A stretch of DNA of 19,988 nt from GCA-2688265 sp964527395 (GCA_964527395.1 CAZGQD010000027.1:1-19988); one strand, 5' to 3'. Numbered from the stretch's first letter, positions 1-6,320 are shown. The notes: a model not told the origin generated them from the letters alone. Numbers and translations: made by a program.

Positions 1-106
1 GGGAGGGGGGACTCTTTTTTACTTTCTTTAGGTGGGTTTGAAGTATATTTCTTGTTTAAATGAGTAGTTTTTTGCTTATTGCTACCACTGTTGTGGCTGA
101 TTTTTG

Positions 107-115
107 TTAAATAAA
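107..115 (+). promoter_or_regulatory. TATA box of the Tat-transglutaminase gene
   Basis: TTAAATAAA is centred about 26 bp upstream of ATG 136, the normal archaeal TATA-to-start spacing for a leaderless mRNA. It rules out GTG 118, which is too close to the box. Confidence 0.5.
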
Positions 116-135
116 TTGTGTGGTTTTGCTGTTTT

Positions 136-1056
136 ATGGCAAAAACAAATACTTTAAATGGAGGATCAGAGGGTGTTTCTCGGAGAGGTTTTCTTCGAAA
201 TGGATTAGTTGGATTAGTTGGGGCTGCAGTAGCGCCTTTAGCTTTAGCAAAAAGATCTGGAGTAAGTCCGTATGGCTTATCTGGGAAATTTGTAGATATT
301 AGGGCTATGAATCGATTCACTGGCGTTGTAGATCGAGTCAAATTTGAGATTCCTTTGGGGTATCTAAAAACTCAATCTGGGTTTGATTTTCCAGTTAAAA
401 CTTCAGAAGGTAGATTTGATTATACTGCTGGTTTGAACCCTGGAGATGAGTTTATCGGTCAGTTAACTGATTATGCTTGTGGTGAGTTATTTATGCCTGA
501 TGGGTATGAAAGACCTGCACTTTCTGGATTAGTTGATCCTGCTATGAATGGTGGGAAGGTAATTAGTGGAAAGGAACCTTCGTTTGCTAGACCTATTGGA
601 ACTAGCGCTTTGATTGCAAATACTGCTTATGGTGGCTTACAAACAGATGAAGCAAAGGTACAGCGTATTGTTGATCTTGCTTATGGACTTCCATATCTTC
701 CTGATGGAGAACATACTATTGTTAGAACTCCGTTAAATACTTTGCTTCGTGGAGGAGATTGTGAAGATAAGGCTAGGCTTGCTGCAGTAATGGTGGCTTC
801 TCAGGGACTTCCATGTGCTTTGATTCATATGGTTGGAGAAGGTCGAGAAAAAGGACATGTGGCTTTAGCAGTTACTGGTGACTTTGATGCAGAGCCTGTT
901 GCTTATCACGAAGGAGTTCCTTTCTTTTATGCAGAGACTTCAGGAAACTTAGGAAATGGTCCAGGAGAAATTCAATTGCATAGTTCAAAATTAATTGGAC
1001 ATGTGACTGGAGAATATGCAAGTAGAGTTAATAGTGCTTATCTAGATTTTGTTTAG
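136..1056 (+). CDS. Tat-exported transglutaminase-like protein
   Basis: Predicted secreted protein of 306 residues. The N-terminus has a canonical twin-arginine signal (S-R-R-G-F-L at residues 15-20), a Gly/Ala/Leu-rich hydrophobic stretch and an A-L-A cleavage motif ending near residue 38, so it should be exported folded by Tat. The second half carries a transglutaminase-like thiol core: G-G-D-C-E-D with Cys209, then G-H-V with His241, and Y-A-E-T near residue 267 as the likely third catalytic position. Such folds are peptidases, amidases or transpeptidases; the substrate is unknown. I chose ATG 136 over GTG 118 because a TTAAATAA box is centred 26 bp upstream, which fits a leaderless transcript, and because it puts the Tat motif at a normal distance. 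A 13-nt T-run follows the stop. Fold and export signal are fairly secure; the role is not. Confidence 0.75.
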   Translation: MAKTNTLNGGSEGVSRRGFLRNGLVGLVGAAVAPLALAKRSGVSPYGLSGKFVDIRAMNRFTGVVDRVKFEIPLGYLKTQSGFDFPVKTSEGRFDYTAGLNPGDEFIGQLTDYACGELFMPDGYERPALSGLVDPAMNGGKVISGKEPSFARPIGTSALIANTAYGGLQTDEAKVQRIVDLAYGLPYLPDGEHTIVRTPLNTLLRGGDCEDKARLAAVMVASQGLPCALIHMVGEGREKGHVALAVTGDFDAEPVAYHEGVPFFYAETSGNLGNGPGEIQLHSSKLIGHVTGEYASRVNSAYLDFV

Positions 1057-1062
1057 GTTTGC

Positions 1063-1075
1063 TTTTTTTTTTTTT
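1063..1075 (+). terminator. Poly-T archaeal terminator
   Basis: Thirteen consecutive T residues start 7 nt after the stop codon of the Tat-transglutaminase gene. T-runs without a hairpin are the usual intrinsic termination signal in archaea. The rest of the gap to 1249 shows only promoter elements for the next gene. Confidence 0.6.
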
Positions 1076-1249
1076 AAGTTTCTATTGGTTCGATTTGTTG
1101 CGTTTGGAGCTAGGTTCTATGGTTTATGTGTACGTGTATGTATGTTTAGTTGAGTAGTTTTAGTGTAGTTTAATCGTTTTTATAGATGATTTGATGTATT
1201 TATTATAGGATATATTTCTTTAAATGGGAGAAGTTTTGTTTTTTGCTTT

Positions 1250-1621
1250 GTGGTAGAAGGACTTGAAGATATGTTGGTTCAGTTGAATGCACTTGAACCA
1301 GAACTAAGTGATTTAGAACTTGCTTATTTTAGTTATGTTGCAAGTTATTCTGAGAAAGCTTCTGGTGAACAAAGTCCTTTAGGTTTTATTTATTTTAATT
1401 TTGGAGAAATAAATGGTGTTCTTAATTCTATGTGGCATGGTGAAGAAAGTGAGATTCCAGAGGGTCTTAGGGGCTTTGATTATTCTTCTATTGATAGGTT
1501 AGGAGAAAGATTTGAATTATATGCTACTGTTTTAGTTGATGAGAATTTTGGTAGGGAAGTAGGGGTGGCTTATGCTAAAATATATGGTGATATTTGTGAG
1601 AAAAACAATTCTTTAGGATGA
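1250..1621 (+). CDS. Small acidic protein of unknown function, copy 1
   Basis: I do not recognise this family. It is a soluble-looking acidic protein of 123 residues with no signal peptide or membrane segment. It shares a short conserved block with the next gene: I-P-E-G-L-R-G-F here and I-P-E-N-L-R-G-Y downstream, each followed by a predicted helix. Length and overall layout also match, so the two look like diverged tandem duplicates. The start is uncertain. GTG 1250 lies 28 bp from a TTTAAAT box (1219-1225) and suits a leaderless transcript; ATG 1271 would give 116 residues. Confidence 0.6.
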   Translation: MVEGLEDMLVQLNALEPELSDLELAYFSYVASYSEKASGEQSPLGFIYFNFGEINGVLNSMWHGEESEIPEGLRGFDYSSIDRLGERFELYATVLVDENFGREVGVAYAKIYGDICEKNNSLG

Positions 1622-1652
1622 TTTTTAAATGAAGTGTAATTTTTGGGTTTAG

Positions 1653-2033
1653 ATGTTAGAAACTTTAGAACAAAGAGCTGCTAAGTATCAAGAATATGAT
1701 CCTTGTGCTAGTACTTTAGAATGTGTTTTTGTAGAGTATTTTGCTAGTAGATTGTGTTCAAATAGTTTTTTTCCAGACTATTTTGCTTTGATTGGGTTTG
1801 CATTAGTAGGTGAGTTGGAGGATTCAGTAGGATGCGTATCTATTTCTATACCAGAAAATTTGAGAGGATATCAAGTGAATGAATATACTGCTCTTTTAGA
1901 TAAGTTAGGAGATTATGCTGGCTTTTTTAGTGGAAGTGAACAATTTGCTGAAGGTGTGCATAAGATGGTAAGTGTAAAAAAATTAATGTATGAAAAGGCT
2001 GAAAAATTGGGAATAAAATTTACTCCTATATGA
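1653..2033 (+). CDS. Small protein of unknown function, copy 2
   Basis: Unrecognised protein of 126 residues, 31 bp downstream of its probable paralogue. It has several Cys in the first half, a hydrophobic central stretch and a Lys-rich C-terminus. The I-P-E-N-L-R-G-Y block matches the upstream protein. ATG 1653 is 26 bp from a TTTAAAT box (1624-1630) that lies just after the previous stop, so this gene probably has its own promoter and a leaderless mRNA. It converges with the HD gene, leaving only 22 bp between the stop codons. Confidence 0.65.
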   Translation: MLETLEQRAAKYQEYDPCASTLECVFVEYFASRLCSNSFFPDYFALIGFALVGELEDSVGCVSISIPENLRGYQVNEYTALLDKLGDYAGFFSGSEQFAEGVHKMVSVKKLMYEKAEKLGIKFTPI

Positions 2034-2055
2034 GATTTCTTGATTGAAGAATGAT

Positions 2056-2610
2056 TTACACTTTAGCTTCTTTTACTAATACTTTCATGATTTTTTCAAA
2101 CAATTTGTCTGTGAATTCGAACTCTTTTATGTGAGCTTTGTATTTTTTTCTGATAAGTTCTTCTGTGAAACCGTCTTTTTTTGATTTATTGTTGTCGTTT
2201 AAGTTTCTAATGCATGAATCTAGGCAATCTATGGCTTTGGCGAATTTTGCTTCTCTGGATTCTCTAGATTCGTATTCATGTATTAGTTCCTCGTATCTTT
2301 TTGAGTTTGGGAGGAGCTTGATGATTTTGGTCATTGCTTTGGTTTCTAATTCTTCTTTATTTTTCATTTCTTTAGGATTGTTGAACTTTGCGTCTCCAGC
2401 ATATACTTCTACAAGGTCATGGTAGAGAAGAATGTTTAGTACTTTTTGTCTGTTTAATGATTCGTTTATAAATGGGAGGATTATGTCTGCAATTAGCATG
2501 CAACTCCAAGAGTGCTCGGCTGTACTTTCTTTTCTGTTTTGGACGTTTGCACCTCTTTGAACAGTTTTTAGGTTTTCAAGTTCTTTTAAGCAGTGGATTA
2601 GATCTTTCAT
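2056..2610 (-). CDS. HD-domain phosphohydrolase (YfbR/HDDC2-like 5'-deoxynucleotidase family)
   Basis: Protein of 184 residues with the HD metal-binding signature of the YfbR/HDDC2 group: S-T-A-E-H-S with His33, Y-H-D-L-V-E-V-Y with His64-Asp65, A-G-D near residue 73, and A-K-A-I-D-C-L-D with the C-terminal Asp at 128 or 131. An Arg-rich segment before His33 (Q-R-G and N-R-K) matches the position of the substrate-binding Arg in that family. Known members remove the 5'-phosphate of deoxynucleoside monophosphates in dNTP-pool balance; specificity here is inferred from family only. The length matches the family. ATG 2610 is 27 bp from a TATA box on the same strand (2633-2641), suggesting a leaderless message. 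Confidence 0.85.
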   Translation of the reverse strand: MKDLIHCLKELENLKTVQRGANVQNRKESTAEHSWSCMLIADIILPFINESLNRQKVLNILLYHDLVEVYAGDAKFNNPKEMKNKEELETKAMTKIIKLLPNSKRYEELIHEYESRESREAKFAKAIDCLDSCIRNLNDNNKSKKDGFTEELIRKKYKAHIKEFEFTDKLFEKIMKVLVKEAKV

Positions 2611-2632
2611 GGTTTGTTTTTTGAAATTGGGA

Positions 2633-2641
2633 TTATAAAAA
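2633..2641 (-). promoter_or_regulatory. TATA box of the HD phosphohydrolase gene
   Basis: The minus strand reads TTTTTATAATC here, centred 27 bp upstream of ATG 2610. Confidence 0.5.
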
Positions 2642-2668
2642 GATTATTGGTTTAGATTAAGTGTTAGC

Positions 2669-2728
2669 TTTAGGGACTTTAAGAGAAAGTAAGAGCCTTT
2701 GGCGAATATGAGAACATGTAAAAAGTCC
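2669..2728 (+). repeat. Outer inverted repeat, left copy (motif A)
   Basis: This 60-nt segment aligns without gaps to the reverse complement of 3877-3936, with about 41 of 60 positions identical. Shared blocks are TTAGGGACTTTA, AAGAGCC, GGCGAAT, GAGAA and AAGTCC. Ends of the motif can pair (GGACTTT with AAAGTCC), and a GCC-NNN-GGC mini-hairpin lies inside. With 2820-2852 it forms the left boundary of a possible cassette. The rest of the gap 2611-2895 holds the HD promoter and no gene that I can see. Confidence 0.6.
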
Positions 2729-2819
2729 TTTTCCACATATTTGGTCAAAACAAAACTTATAATCACATTTCTATAGTTTTTTGTCATTAACAGACGGTTA
2801 AACTATATATTATTTTCGC

Positions 2820-2852
2820 AAAAACATGGCTATTAGATGTCCAGGAGATTAA
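2820..2852 (+). repeat. Inner inverted repeat, left copy
   Basis: This segment starts AAAAACATGGCTAT and contains GTCCAGGA then GATTAA. It matches the reverse complement of 3841-3874 at 28 of 33 positions with one inserted base. It lies just beyond the 3' end of the 296-residue gene and is separated from motif A by 91 bp of unrelated sequence. Confidence 0.75.
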
Positions 2853-2895
2853 TATTCTTAAATTAAATATCCAAATTTATATTTTCTTCAAAAGA

Positions 2896-3786
2896 TCATC
2901 TAAATTTTCTTTTAGGAGACATTTTAAGACGACAAACTTCTGTTGCAATTGAACTAACATTTTCAAAAATCGCATCCCATAAATCTCCACTTCTTGGGAC
3001 CATTGCTGTTGCATTATGGCGAGAGAAAAAAGAAACATTTCTCCCCATTGCAGCTGCTGCATTATCAACTCTTAATTTTCCGTCTGGTCCCGTTACTGTT
3101 GCTGGAACACCACCTGTAGAAGAAAGTGAATTTAATATATCAACAAAATGAATTCTTTTATTATAAACACAAGCTGCCAATACATCATGTTGTAATGTTA
3201 CTTCACGACCACCAGTTGTAATTAATAGGTCTAATGATTGGATAAATTTATCTGAATAGTCATCTTGATTAGTACCCACATAGACTGGTGTTTGATCATC
3301 ATTTACATAAAGCATATATCTTGGACAGGAAAATCCTAGCGGAACTATATTATACTCATCAGCAACCTCTTGGATAGCTTTATCAACACCCAAATCTGCA
3401 GCTCCATGAATTAGACGAAGATGAGCACCAGTAAATTTCTTTTTAAGATGCCCTATTGTATGGCTCATTAATGCTCTGCATGCTTCTTCATAAGCACCTT
3501 GTTGTATTCCATATCTAATACATTGTTCATCTGTGATTCTAGAATATCCATTCATAGAAACTACAAAATTATCTGGAGAAGATATTTTTTCAGCAATAGC
3601 CCTATCATATTCACCTGGAAGGTAAATTGGTTTAACATGAAATGCTTTTTGATATTGTCTTTGAGATTCTGGTGCATCTGGATTAAGACAGCTAACGCCT
3701 GGTACATTTTTGCTCCAAGGTTCATTTAGAACAGTAACTAATACTGAACCGTCTTCTCTTCTTTCAATTGTACCATCAAGTGTCAT
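2896..3786 (-). CDS. Possible SLOG/Rossmann-like protein of unknown function
   Basis: Protein of 296 residues. The middle reads L-R-L-I-H-G-A-A-D-L-G-V then V-P-L-G-F-S-C-P, followed by L-I-T-T-G-G-R-E-V-T and later S-S-T-G-G. Alternating strands, Gly-rich turns and a T-G-G-R-E loop suggest a Rossmann-like nucleotide- or ligand-binding fold similar to SLOG proteins. I cannot assign a family firmly, and no catalytic residues stand out. No membrane segment or signal peptide is visible. Base use is visibly less AT-rich than its neighbours. The gene sits between long inverted repeats (2669-2852 and 3841-3936), which suggests it arrived as a cassette. ATG 3786 is about 27 bp from a TATA box (3810-3817), with a palindrome directly upstream of that box. 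Confidence 0.55.
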   Translation of the reverse strand: MTLDGTIERREDGSVLVTVLNEPWSKNVPGVSCLNPDAPESQRQYQKAFHVKPIYLPGEYDRAIAEKISSPDNFVVSMNGYSRITDEQCIRYGIQQGAYEEACRALMSHTIGHLKKKFTGAHLRLIHGAADLGVDKAIQEVADEYNIVPLGFSCPRYMLYVNDDQTPVYVGTNQDDYSDKFIQSLDLLITTGGREVTLQHDVLAACVYNKRIHFVDILNSLSSTGGVPATVTGPDGKLRVDNAAAAMGRNVSFFSRHNATAMVPRSGDLWDAIFENVSSIATEVCRLKMSPKRKFR

Positions 3787-3809
3787 TTTGACATTAAAAT
3801 AAGCTTTTT

Positions 3810-3817
3810 TTTATAAA
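3810..3817 (-). promoter_or_regulatory. TATA box of the SLOG-like gene
   Basis: TTTATAAA on the minus strand, centred about 27 bp before ATG 3786, predicting a leaderless transcript. Confidence 0.55.
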
Positions 3818-3820
3818 TCT

Positions 3821-3839
3821 TAAGGTGAAAAACACCTTA
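3821..3839. promoter_or_regulatory. Palindromic operator candidate upstream of the SLOG-like gene
   Basis: Perfect 7-bp inverted repeat TAAGGTG/CACCTTA around a 5-A spacer. It lies immediately upstream of the TATA box, where a bound regulator would affect TFB/TBP loading. It could also be a DNA hairpin within the cassette end. Confidence 0.4.
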
Positions 3840-3840
3840 T

Positions 3841-3874
3841 TTAATCTTCCTGGACCAGTGATAGCCATGTTTTT
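3841..3874 (-). repeat. Inner inverted repeat, right copy
   Basis: Its reverse complement starts AAAAACATGGCTAT and contains GTCCAGGA then AGATTAA, matching 2820-2852. Here it directly abuts the outer repeat 3877-3936, giving an almost continuous repeat of about 95 bp at this end. Confidence 0.75.
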
Positions 3875-3876
3875 TG

Positions 3877-3936
3877 GGACTTGGCCTTATTTCTCTAATT
3901 CGCCCAGGGCTCTTTTTTATTAATAAAGTCCCTAAC
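3877..3936 (-). repeat. Outer inverted repeat, right copy (motif B)
   Basis: The reverse complement matches 2669-2728 without gaps. Its terminal bases pair as GGGACTT with AAGTCCC, shifted by one position from the pairing in motif A, so base-pairing is kept while the bases differ. The GCC-NNN-GGC mini-hairpin is also kept. This supports a structured RNA or structured DNA end rather than chance similarity. Confidence 0.6.
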
Positions 3937-4108
3937 TCAAAAAATAGGGAAAATTTGGCATGGGCTCTGAACTGAAAAGAAGAGCCTCGGGCGGGAGAGA
4001 TGGTTAAAGTCCAACTCCGGGCCTTTACGGGGGGAATTGAACTTGAGAACCAATGCCTTCTTTGAGCATTTCTTATCTACCATACTTCCATTAGAAAGTA
4101 TGGGACTT
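3926..4108. other. GC-rich structured region, possible non-coding RNA
   Basis: No convincing gene covers this gap. It is clearly richer in G+C than its surroundings, as RNA genes are in AT-rich genomes. Possible closing helix: AAGTCCC (3926-3932) with GGGACTT (4102-4108). Internal helices: GGCTCT 3963-3968 with AGAGCC 3981-3986; CTCCG 4015-4019 with CGGGG 4028-4032; AATGC 4052-4056 with GCATT 4066-4070; CCATACTT 4080-4087 with AAGTATGG 4096-4103, which competes for two bases with the closing helix. A weaker third copy of the repeat motif lies at 3980-4012. The strand is undecided, and I could not match it to tRNA, RNase P or SRP RNA. Confidence 0.3.
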
Positions 4109-4173
4109 GTATCTGTAGGAAAAAAGAAGTTGTTATCGTTTAAAATCCTTTCTATTGTCAGTAGTACAATAAA

Positions 4174-4182
4174 TAATATAAA
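4174..4182 (+). promoter_or_regulatory. TATA box of the small zinc-protein operon
   Basis: TAATATAAA is centred about 26 bp before ATG 4204. It decides the start: ATG 4189 would fall upstream of the expected transcription start. Confidence 0.45.
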
Positions 4183-4203
4183 CTGTTTATGTGTATCATC
4201 AAT

Positions 4204-4386
4204 ATGACTGAATGCAATCATATTTGGATTAAGGCTGAAGGAAATTATGCTATTACAAAGGTAGAGGTGAATGGAGATAATTATACCTTTGTGCCTTCTA
4301 AAGGAATTATTGCTGAAGTAAAAATATGTACTAATTGTGGTGAATTGAAAATATTCTCTTCAATTGTTAGGGGTAATATAGAATGA
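4204..4386 (+). CDS. Small putative zinc-binding protein
   Basis: Protein of 60 residues from ATG 4204. An N-terminal C-N-H and a central C-T-N-C-G give two Cys, a His and a further Cys that could form a zinc site (C-x-H plus C-x2-C). It begins like small archaeal zinc-ribbon proteins, but I cannot name a family. ATG 4189 in the same frame would add five residues; the TATA spacing favours 4204. Its stop overlaps the next start by 4 nt (ATGA), so the two are translationally coupled. Confidence 0.55.
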   Translation: MTECNHIWIKAEGNYAITKVEVNGDNYTFVPSKGIIAEVKICTNCGELKIFSSIVRGNIE

Positions 4387-4664
4387 GTGATTCAGTAGGC
4401 TCATTGGATCTTAATAAAGGAGGTGTTGTCAGTGACCCAATTAGAAGTGGACCTGTTTCGTTGAGACATAGATTTTCTTTAGCAAAAAGTTTATTGGATA
4501 TATTTTTTATAATTACATTGGTTACTTTGTTTATGGTTTATTCATTGGTTTATTCTGGAATAATTACTGTTGAAAATTCAGTGACAATTTTATTGACTGT
4601 TTCAAGTATTTTTAGTGGATTATTGGGTTCAGCTGTAACTTATTATTTTTCTAAACAAAAGTGA
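4383..4664 (+). CDS. Small two-helix membrane protein
   Basis: Protein of 93 residues of unknown family. A polar N-terminus of about 35 residues precedes two hydrophobic helices at about 38-58 and 65-87, with a short Lys-containing tail (S-K-Q-K), giving a helical-hairpin membrane protein. It overlaps the upstream zinc-protein gene by 4 nt, so a two-component function, soluble partner plus membrane partner, is plausible but unproven. It converges with the Fic gene. Confidence 0.6.
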   Translation: MSDSVGSLDLNKGGVVSDPIRSGPVSLRHRFSLAKSLLDIFFIITLVTLFMVYSLVYSGIITVENSVTILLTVSSIFSGLLGSAVTYYFSKQK

Positions 4665-4670
4665 TAATAT

Positions 4671-5912
4671 TTATACTAATTTTTCATTAATTATTTTAAG
4701 GTTGTGAATAATTATTCTTTGTAATACTTGTTCTAGTTTTTTGTCACTACGTTTTTTTGCACCTTTGGTAGAGAAAATATATTCTTCTAATAGACATAAT
4801 GGGATATCTATTACAGGGATATTAAATGATCTTAGAAGATGAAATGTTATCAATCTGGTAGTACGTGAGTTACCATCAAAGAAAGGATGAATGTGTTGGA
4901 ATTCATTGTGGAAAAATGAAGCAAATTTGATGATCTCTTCTATTTTTGGTTTTTCTTTTGTTAGAAATAGATTATATTTTGCAATTAATTGATCAATTTT
5001 TTCATCTATTTCGTTTTCATTGCTTACTTTGTAATCAGGATTTCCTTGGATGTATACGGAAGCATCTCTTATTTTTCCTGCAATATTTGGTCTATGAAAC
5101 ATTGAAAGAATGTGATAGTTTAAAATAGAATTTTTTGTAATAATAGTTTTTCTATCTGAATCTTTTAGCATTTGTTCTACTGCATTTTGATAATTTTTCA
5201 CTTCTTGAACATCTTCGTATTTAGCATTTTTTGGGGTAATATTCTCTTTAATTAAACTAATTGTGTCAGAAAGTGTAATGGGGTTACCTTCTATACTAAG
5301 ACTATGGTGAATAAATTTTATTTTAAATTCTTCAATTATTTTATTGTATCTACGTTCATTTTTGAAGCGTAAACGTTTAAATTTGGTGAGTTCTTTTTTT
5401 ATTTCTTCAAAAAATTGGTCATCTATATATTTTATGTATATAGGTTTTAGTTTGAAAATATGGAGAAGTCCACCTAAAAAATTATTGTAAGGTACTGAAA
5501 TAGTTAGTGGTCTTAGAGAGAATATTGTGCAGAGGCCACTACGAGAAAGAATATTCACGTATTTTTTGAATGTTCTGGAATTAATTTTGAACTCTTTTAT
5601 TGTTGTTTTTTTCTTTCTTAAAGCTTTACTGATGAAAGTTGCAAGTTTTATATCTAAAAGATAATTGTAATTTATGTCATTCTGAATACAATTTCTGATA
5701 AATTTGTATAAAAATTCGCTTTCCTTTGATCTAATAATTTGGAAACCTGCTGGACTGTTTGCAATAAAACCTTCTTTTTCTAGAATCGTGAGTTGTTTGT
5801 AGATTGCTTTATAGTGGGAACTATCTTTGTTTAGGAGAACTAAAATTTCGCTAGGTCTTATGATTCCTCCTTTATGATATAATAGCTCAAAAAGGTCGTA
5901 TTTTGTTGCCAT
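4671..5912 (-). CDS. Fic-domain protein with N-terminal winged helix
   Basis: Protein of 413 residues. Residues 1-60 look like a winged-helix DNA-binding domain. Fic domain in the second half: inhibitory motif S-L-S-I-E-G-N at 204-210 (S-x3-E-G), placed N-terminal to the core as in class II Fic proteins, and the catalytic motif H-P-F-F-D-G-N-S-R at 342-350 followed by T-T-R. Fic enzymes usually transfer AMP from ATP to a target hydroxyl; here the second Gly of the G-N-G-R motif is Ser349. Catalytic His342, Asp346, Asn348 and Arg350 are all kept, so activity is plausible. No antitoxin-like partner is adjacent, which fits in-cis inhibition. ATG 5912 lies 26 bp from a TATA box (5935-5942), and a strong palindrome (5950-5994) lies just upstream; its own winged helix could bind there. 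Confidence 0.88.
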   Translation of the reverse strand: MATKYDLFELLYHKGGIIRPSEILVLLNKDSSHYKAIYKQLTILEKEGFIANSPAGFQIIRSKESEFLYKFIRNCIQNDINYNYLLDIKLATFISKALRKKKTTIKEFKINSRTFKKYVNILSRSGLCTIFSLRPLTISVPYNNFLGGLLHIFKLKPIYIKYIDDQFFEEIKKELTKFKRLRFKNERRYNKIIEEFKIKFIHHSLSIEGNPITLSDTISLIKENITPKNAKYEDVQEVKNYQNAVEQMLKDSDRKTIITKNSILNYHILSMFHRPNIAGKIRDASVYIQGNPDYKVSNENEIDEKIDQLIAKYNLFLTKEKPKIEEIIKFASFFHNEFQHIHPFFDGNSRTTRLITFHLLRSFNIPVIDIPLCLLEEYIFSTKGAKKRSDKKLEQVLQRIIIHNLKIINEKLV

Positions 5913-5934
5913 GTTATTAATATATGTGTGTCTT

Positions 5935-5942
5935 TATTTAAA
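5935..5942 (-). promoter_or_regulatory. TATA box of the Fic gene
   Basis: TTTAAATA on the minus strand, about 26 bp upstream of ATG 5912; predicts leaderless mRNA. Confidence 0.5.
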
Positions 5943-5949
5943 TCTTTCT

Positions 5950-5994
5950 AATTAGTATTAAAAGTAGCGAATATTTCTACTTTTAATACTAATT
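5950..5994. repeat. Perfect 18-bp inverted repeat upstream of the Fic gene
   Basis: Arms AATTAGTATTAAAAGTAG (5950-5967) and its exact reverse complement (5977-5994) with a 9-nt spacer. It lies directly upstream of the Fic TATA box, so it is a good operator candidate. As RNA it would make a strong hairpin. Confidence 0.7.
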
Positions 5995-6017
5995 AATATA
6001 TTTAACAATCTATTTTG

Positions 6018-6050
6018 TATGAAAAGTAGTTATTTTTTCTACTTTTTATG
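6018..6050. repeat. Second hairpin with the same AAAAGTAG/CTACTTTT core
   Basis: Arms 6018-6029 and 6039-6050 pair over 12 positions with two wobble pairs and, like the first repeat, enclose a 9-nt loop. It starts at the base next to the stop codon of the 89-residue gene on the minus strand. It may terminate that transcript or act as a second operator. Confidence 0.55.
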
Positions 6051-6320
6051 CTAATAGTCATTTTTATCTCTTTTAATCCATATAAGCATAGGGATAGATC
6101 TTCCTTCTTTTTTTGCTTCCTTTAAGATAAAGTCTATTTCTTCGTATTTGTAAGGAACAGAAATTTCGTATCTGAATTTCTCTCTCTTTTGTTTTAAGTC
6201 AATAAAATCTTCTAGGATTGTCTTTTTAAGACGAATTGTATTCCAAGCACCAACTGACTCACAATAAGCCATTTTGCCAGTGAAAACCCTATAATTACGA
6301 GTATGTGCGATATCACTCAT
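6051..6320 (-). CDS. Small hypothetical protein
   Basis: Protein of 89 residues, not recognised. Charged, Lys- and Tyr-rich, no membrane segment; pattern W-N-T-I-R-L-K then Y-E-I-S-V-P-Y and P-M-L-I-W-I-K-R suggests a small alpha/beta domain. ATG 6320 follows a short imperfect hairpin GGGGC-TGAT-GCTCC that could act as a weak ribosome-binding leader; an in-frame ATG at residue 17 is an alternative. It lies upstream of the Fic gene on the same strand but is separated by two hairpins, so co-transcription is uncertain. Confidence 0.5.
   Translation of the reverse strand: MSDIAHTRNYRVFTGKMAYCESVGAWNTIRLKKTILEDFIDLKQKREKFRYEISVPYKYEEIDFILKEAKKEGRSIPMLIWIKRDKNDY

Noticed and set aside
1..100. Possible 3' end of an upstream gene or terminator
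   Set aside because: G-run and T-rich sequence are seen, but no frame or clear hairpin can be supported at the window edge.
2138..2425. Plus-strand frame opposite the HD phosphohydrolase
   Set aside because: Antisense shadow; the minus-strand frame has clear HD motifs.
2877..3068. Minus-strand frame inside the SLOG-like gene
   Set aside because: Shadow of the longer frame, Gln/Leu-rich without domain features.
4020..4110. Possible tRNA on the minus strand (GTTCAATTCCCCC resembles a T-arm)
   Set aside because: The 5' half of the T-stem does not pair, no matching acceptor stem was found, and the AATGC/GCATT stem closes a 9-nt loop without a proper anticodon context. An intron-containing or degenerate tRNA cannot be excluded without a covariance search.
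3937..4221. 94-residue minus-strand reading frame over the GC-rich region
   Set aside because: It runs through the structured repeats and into the promoter of the small zinc protein, and shows no recognisable domain.
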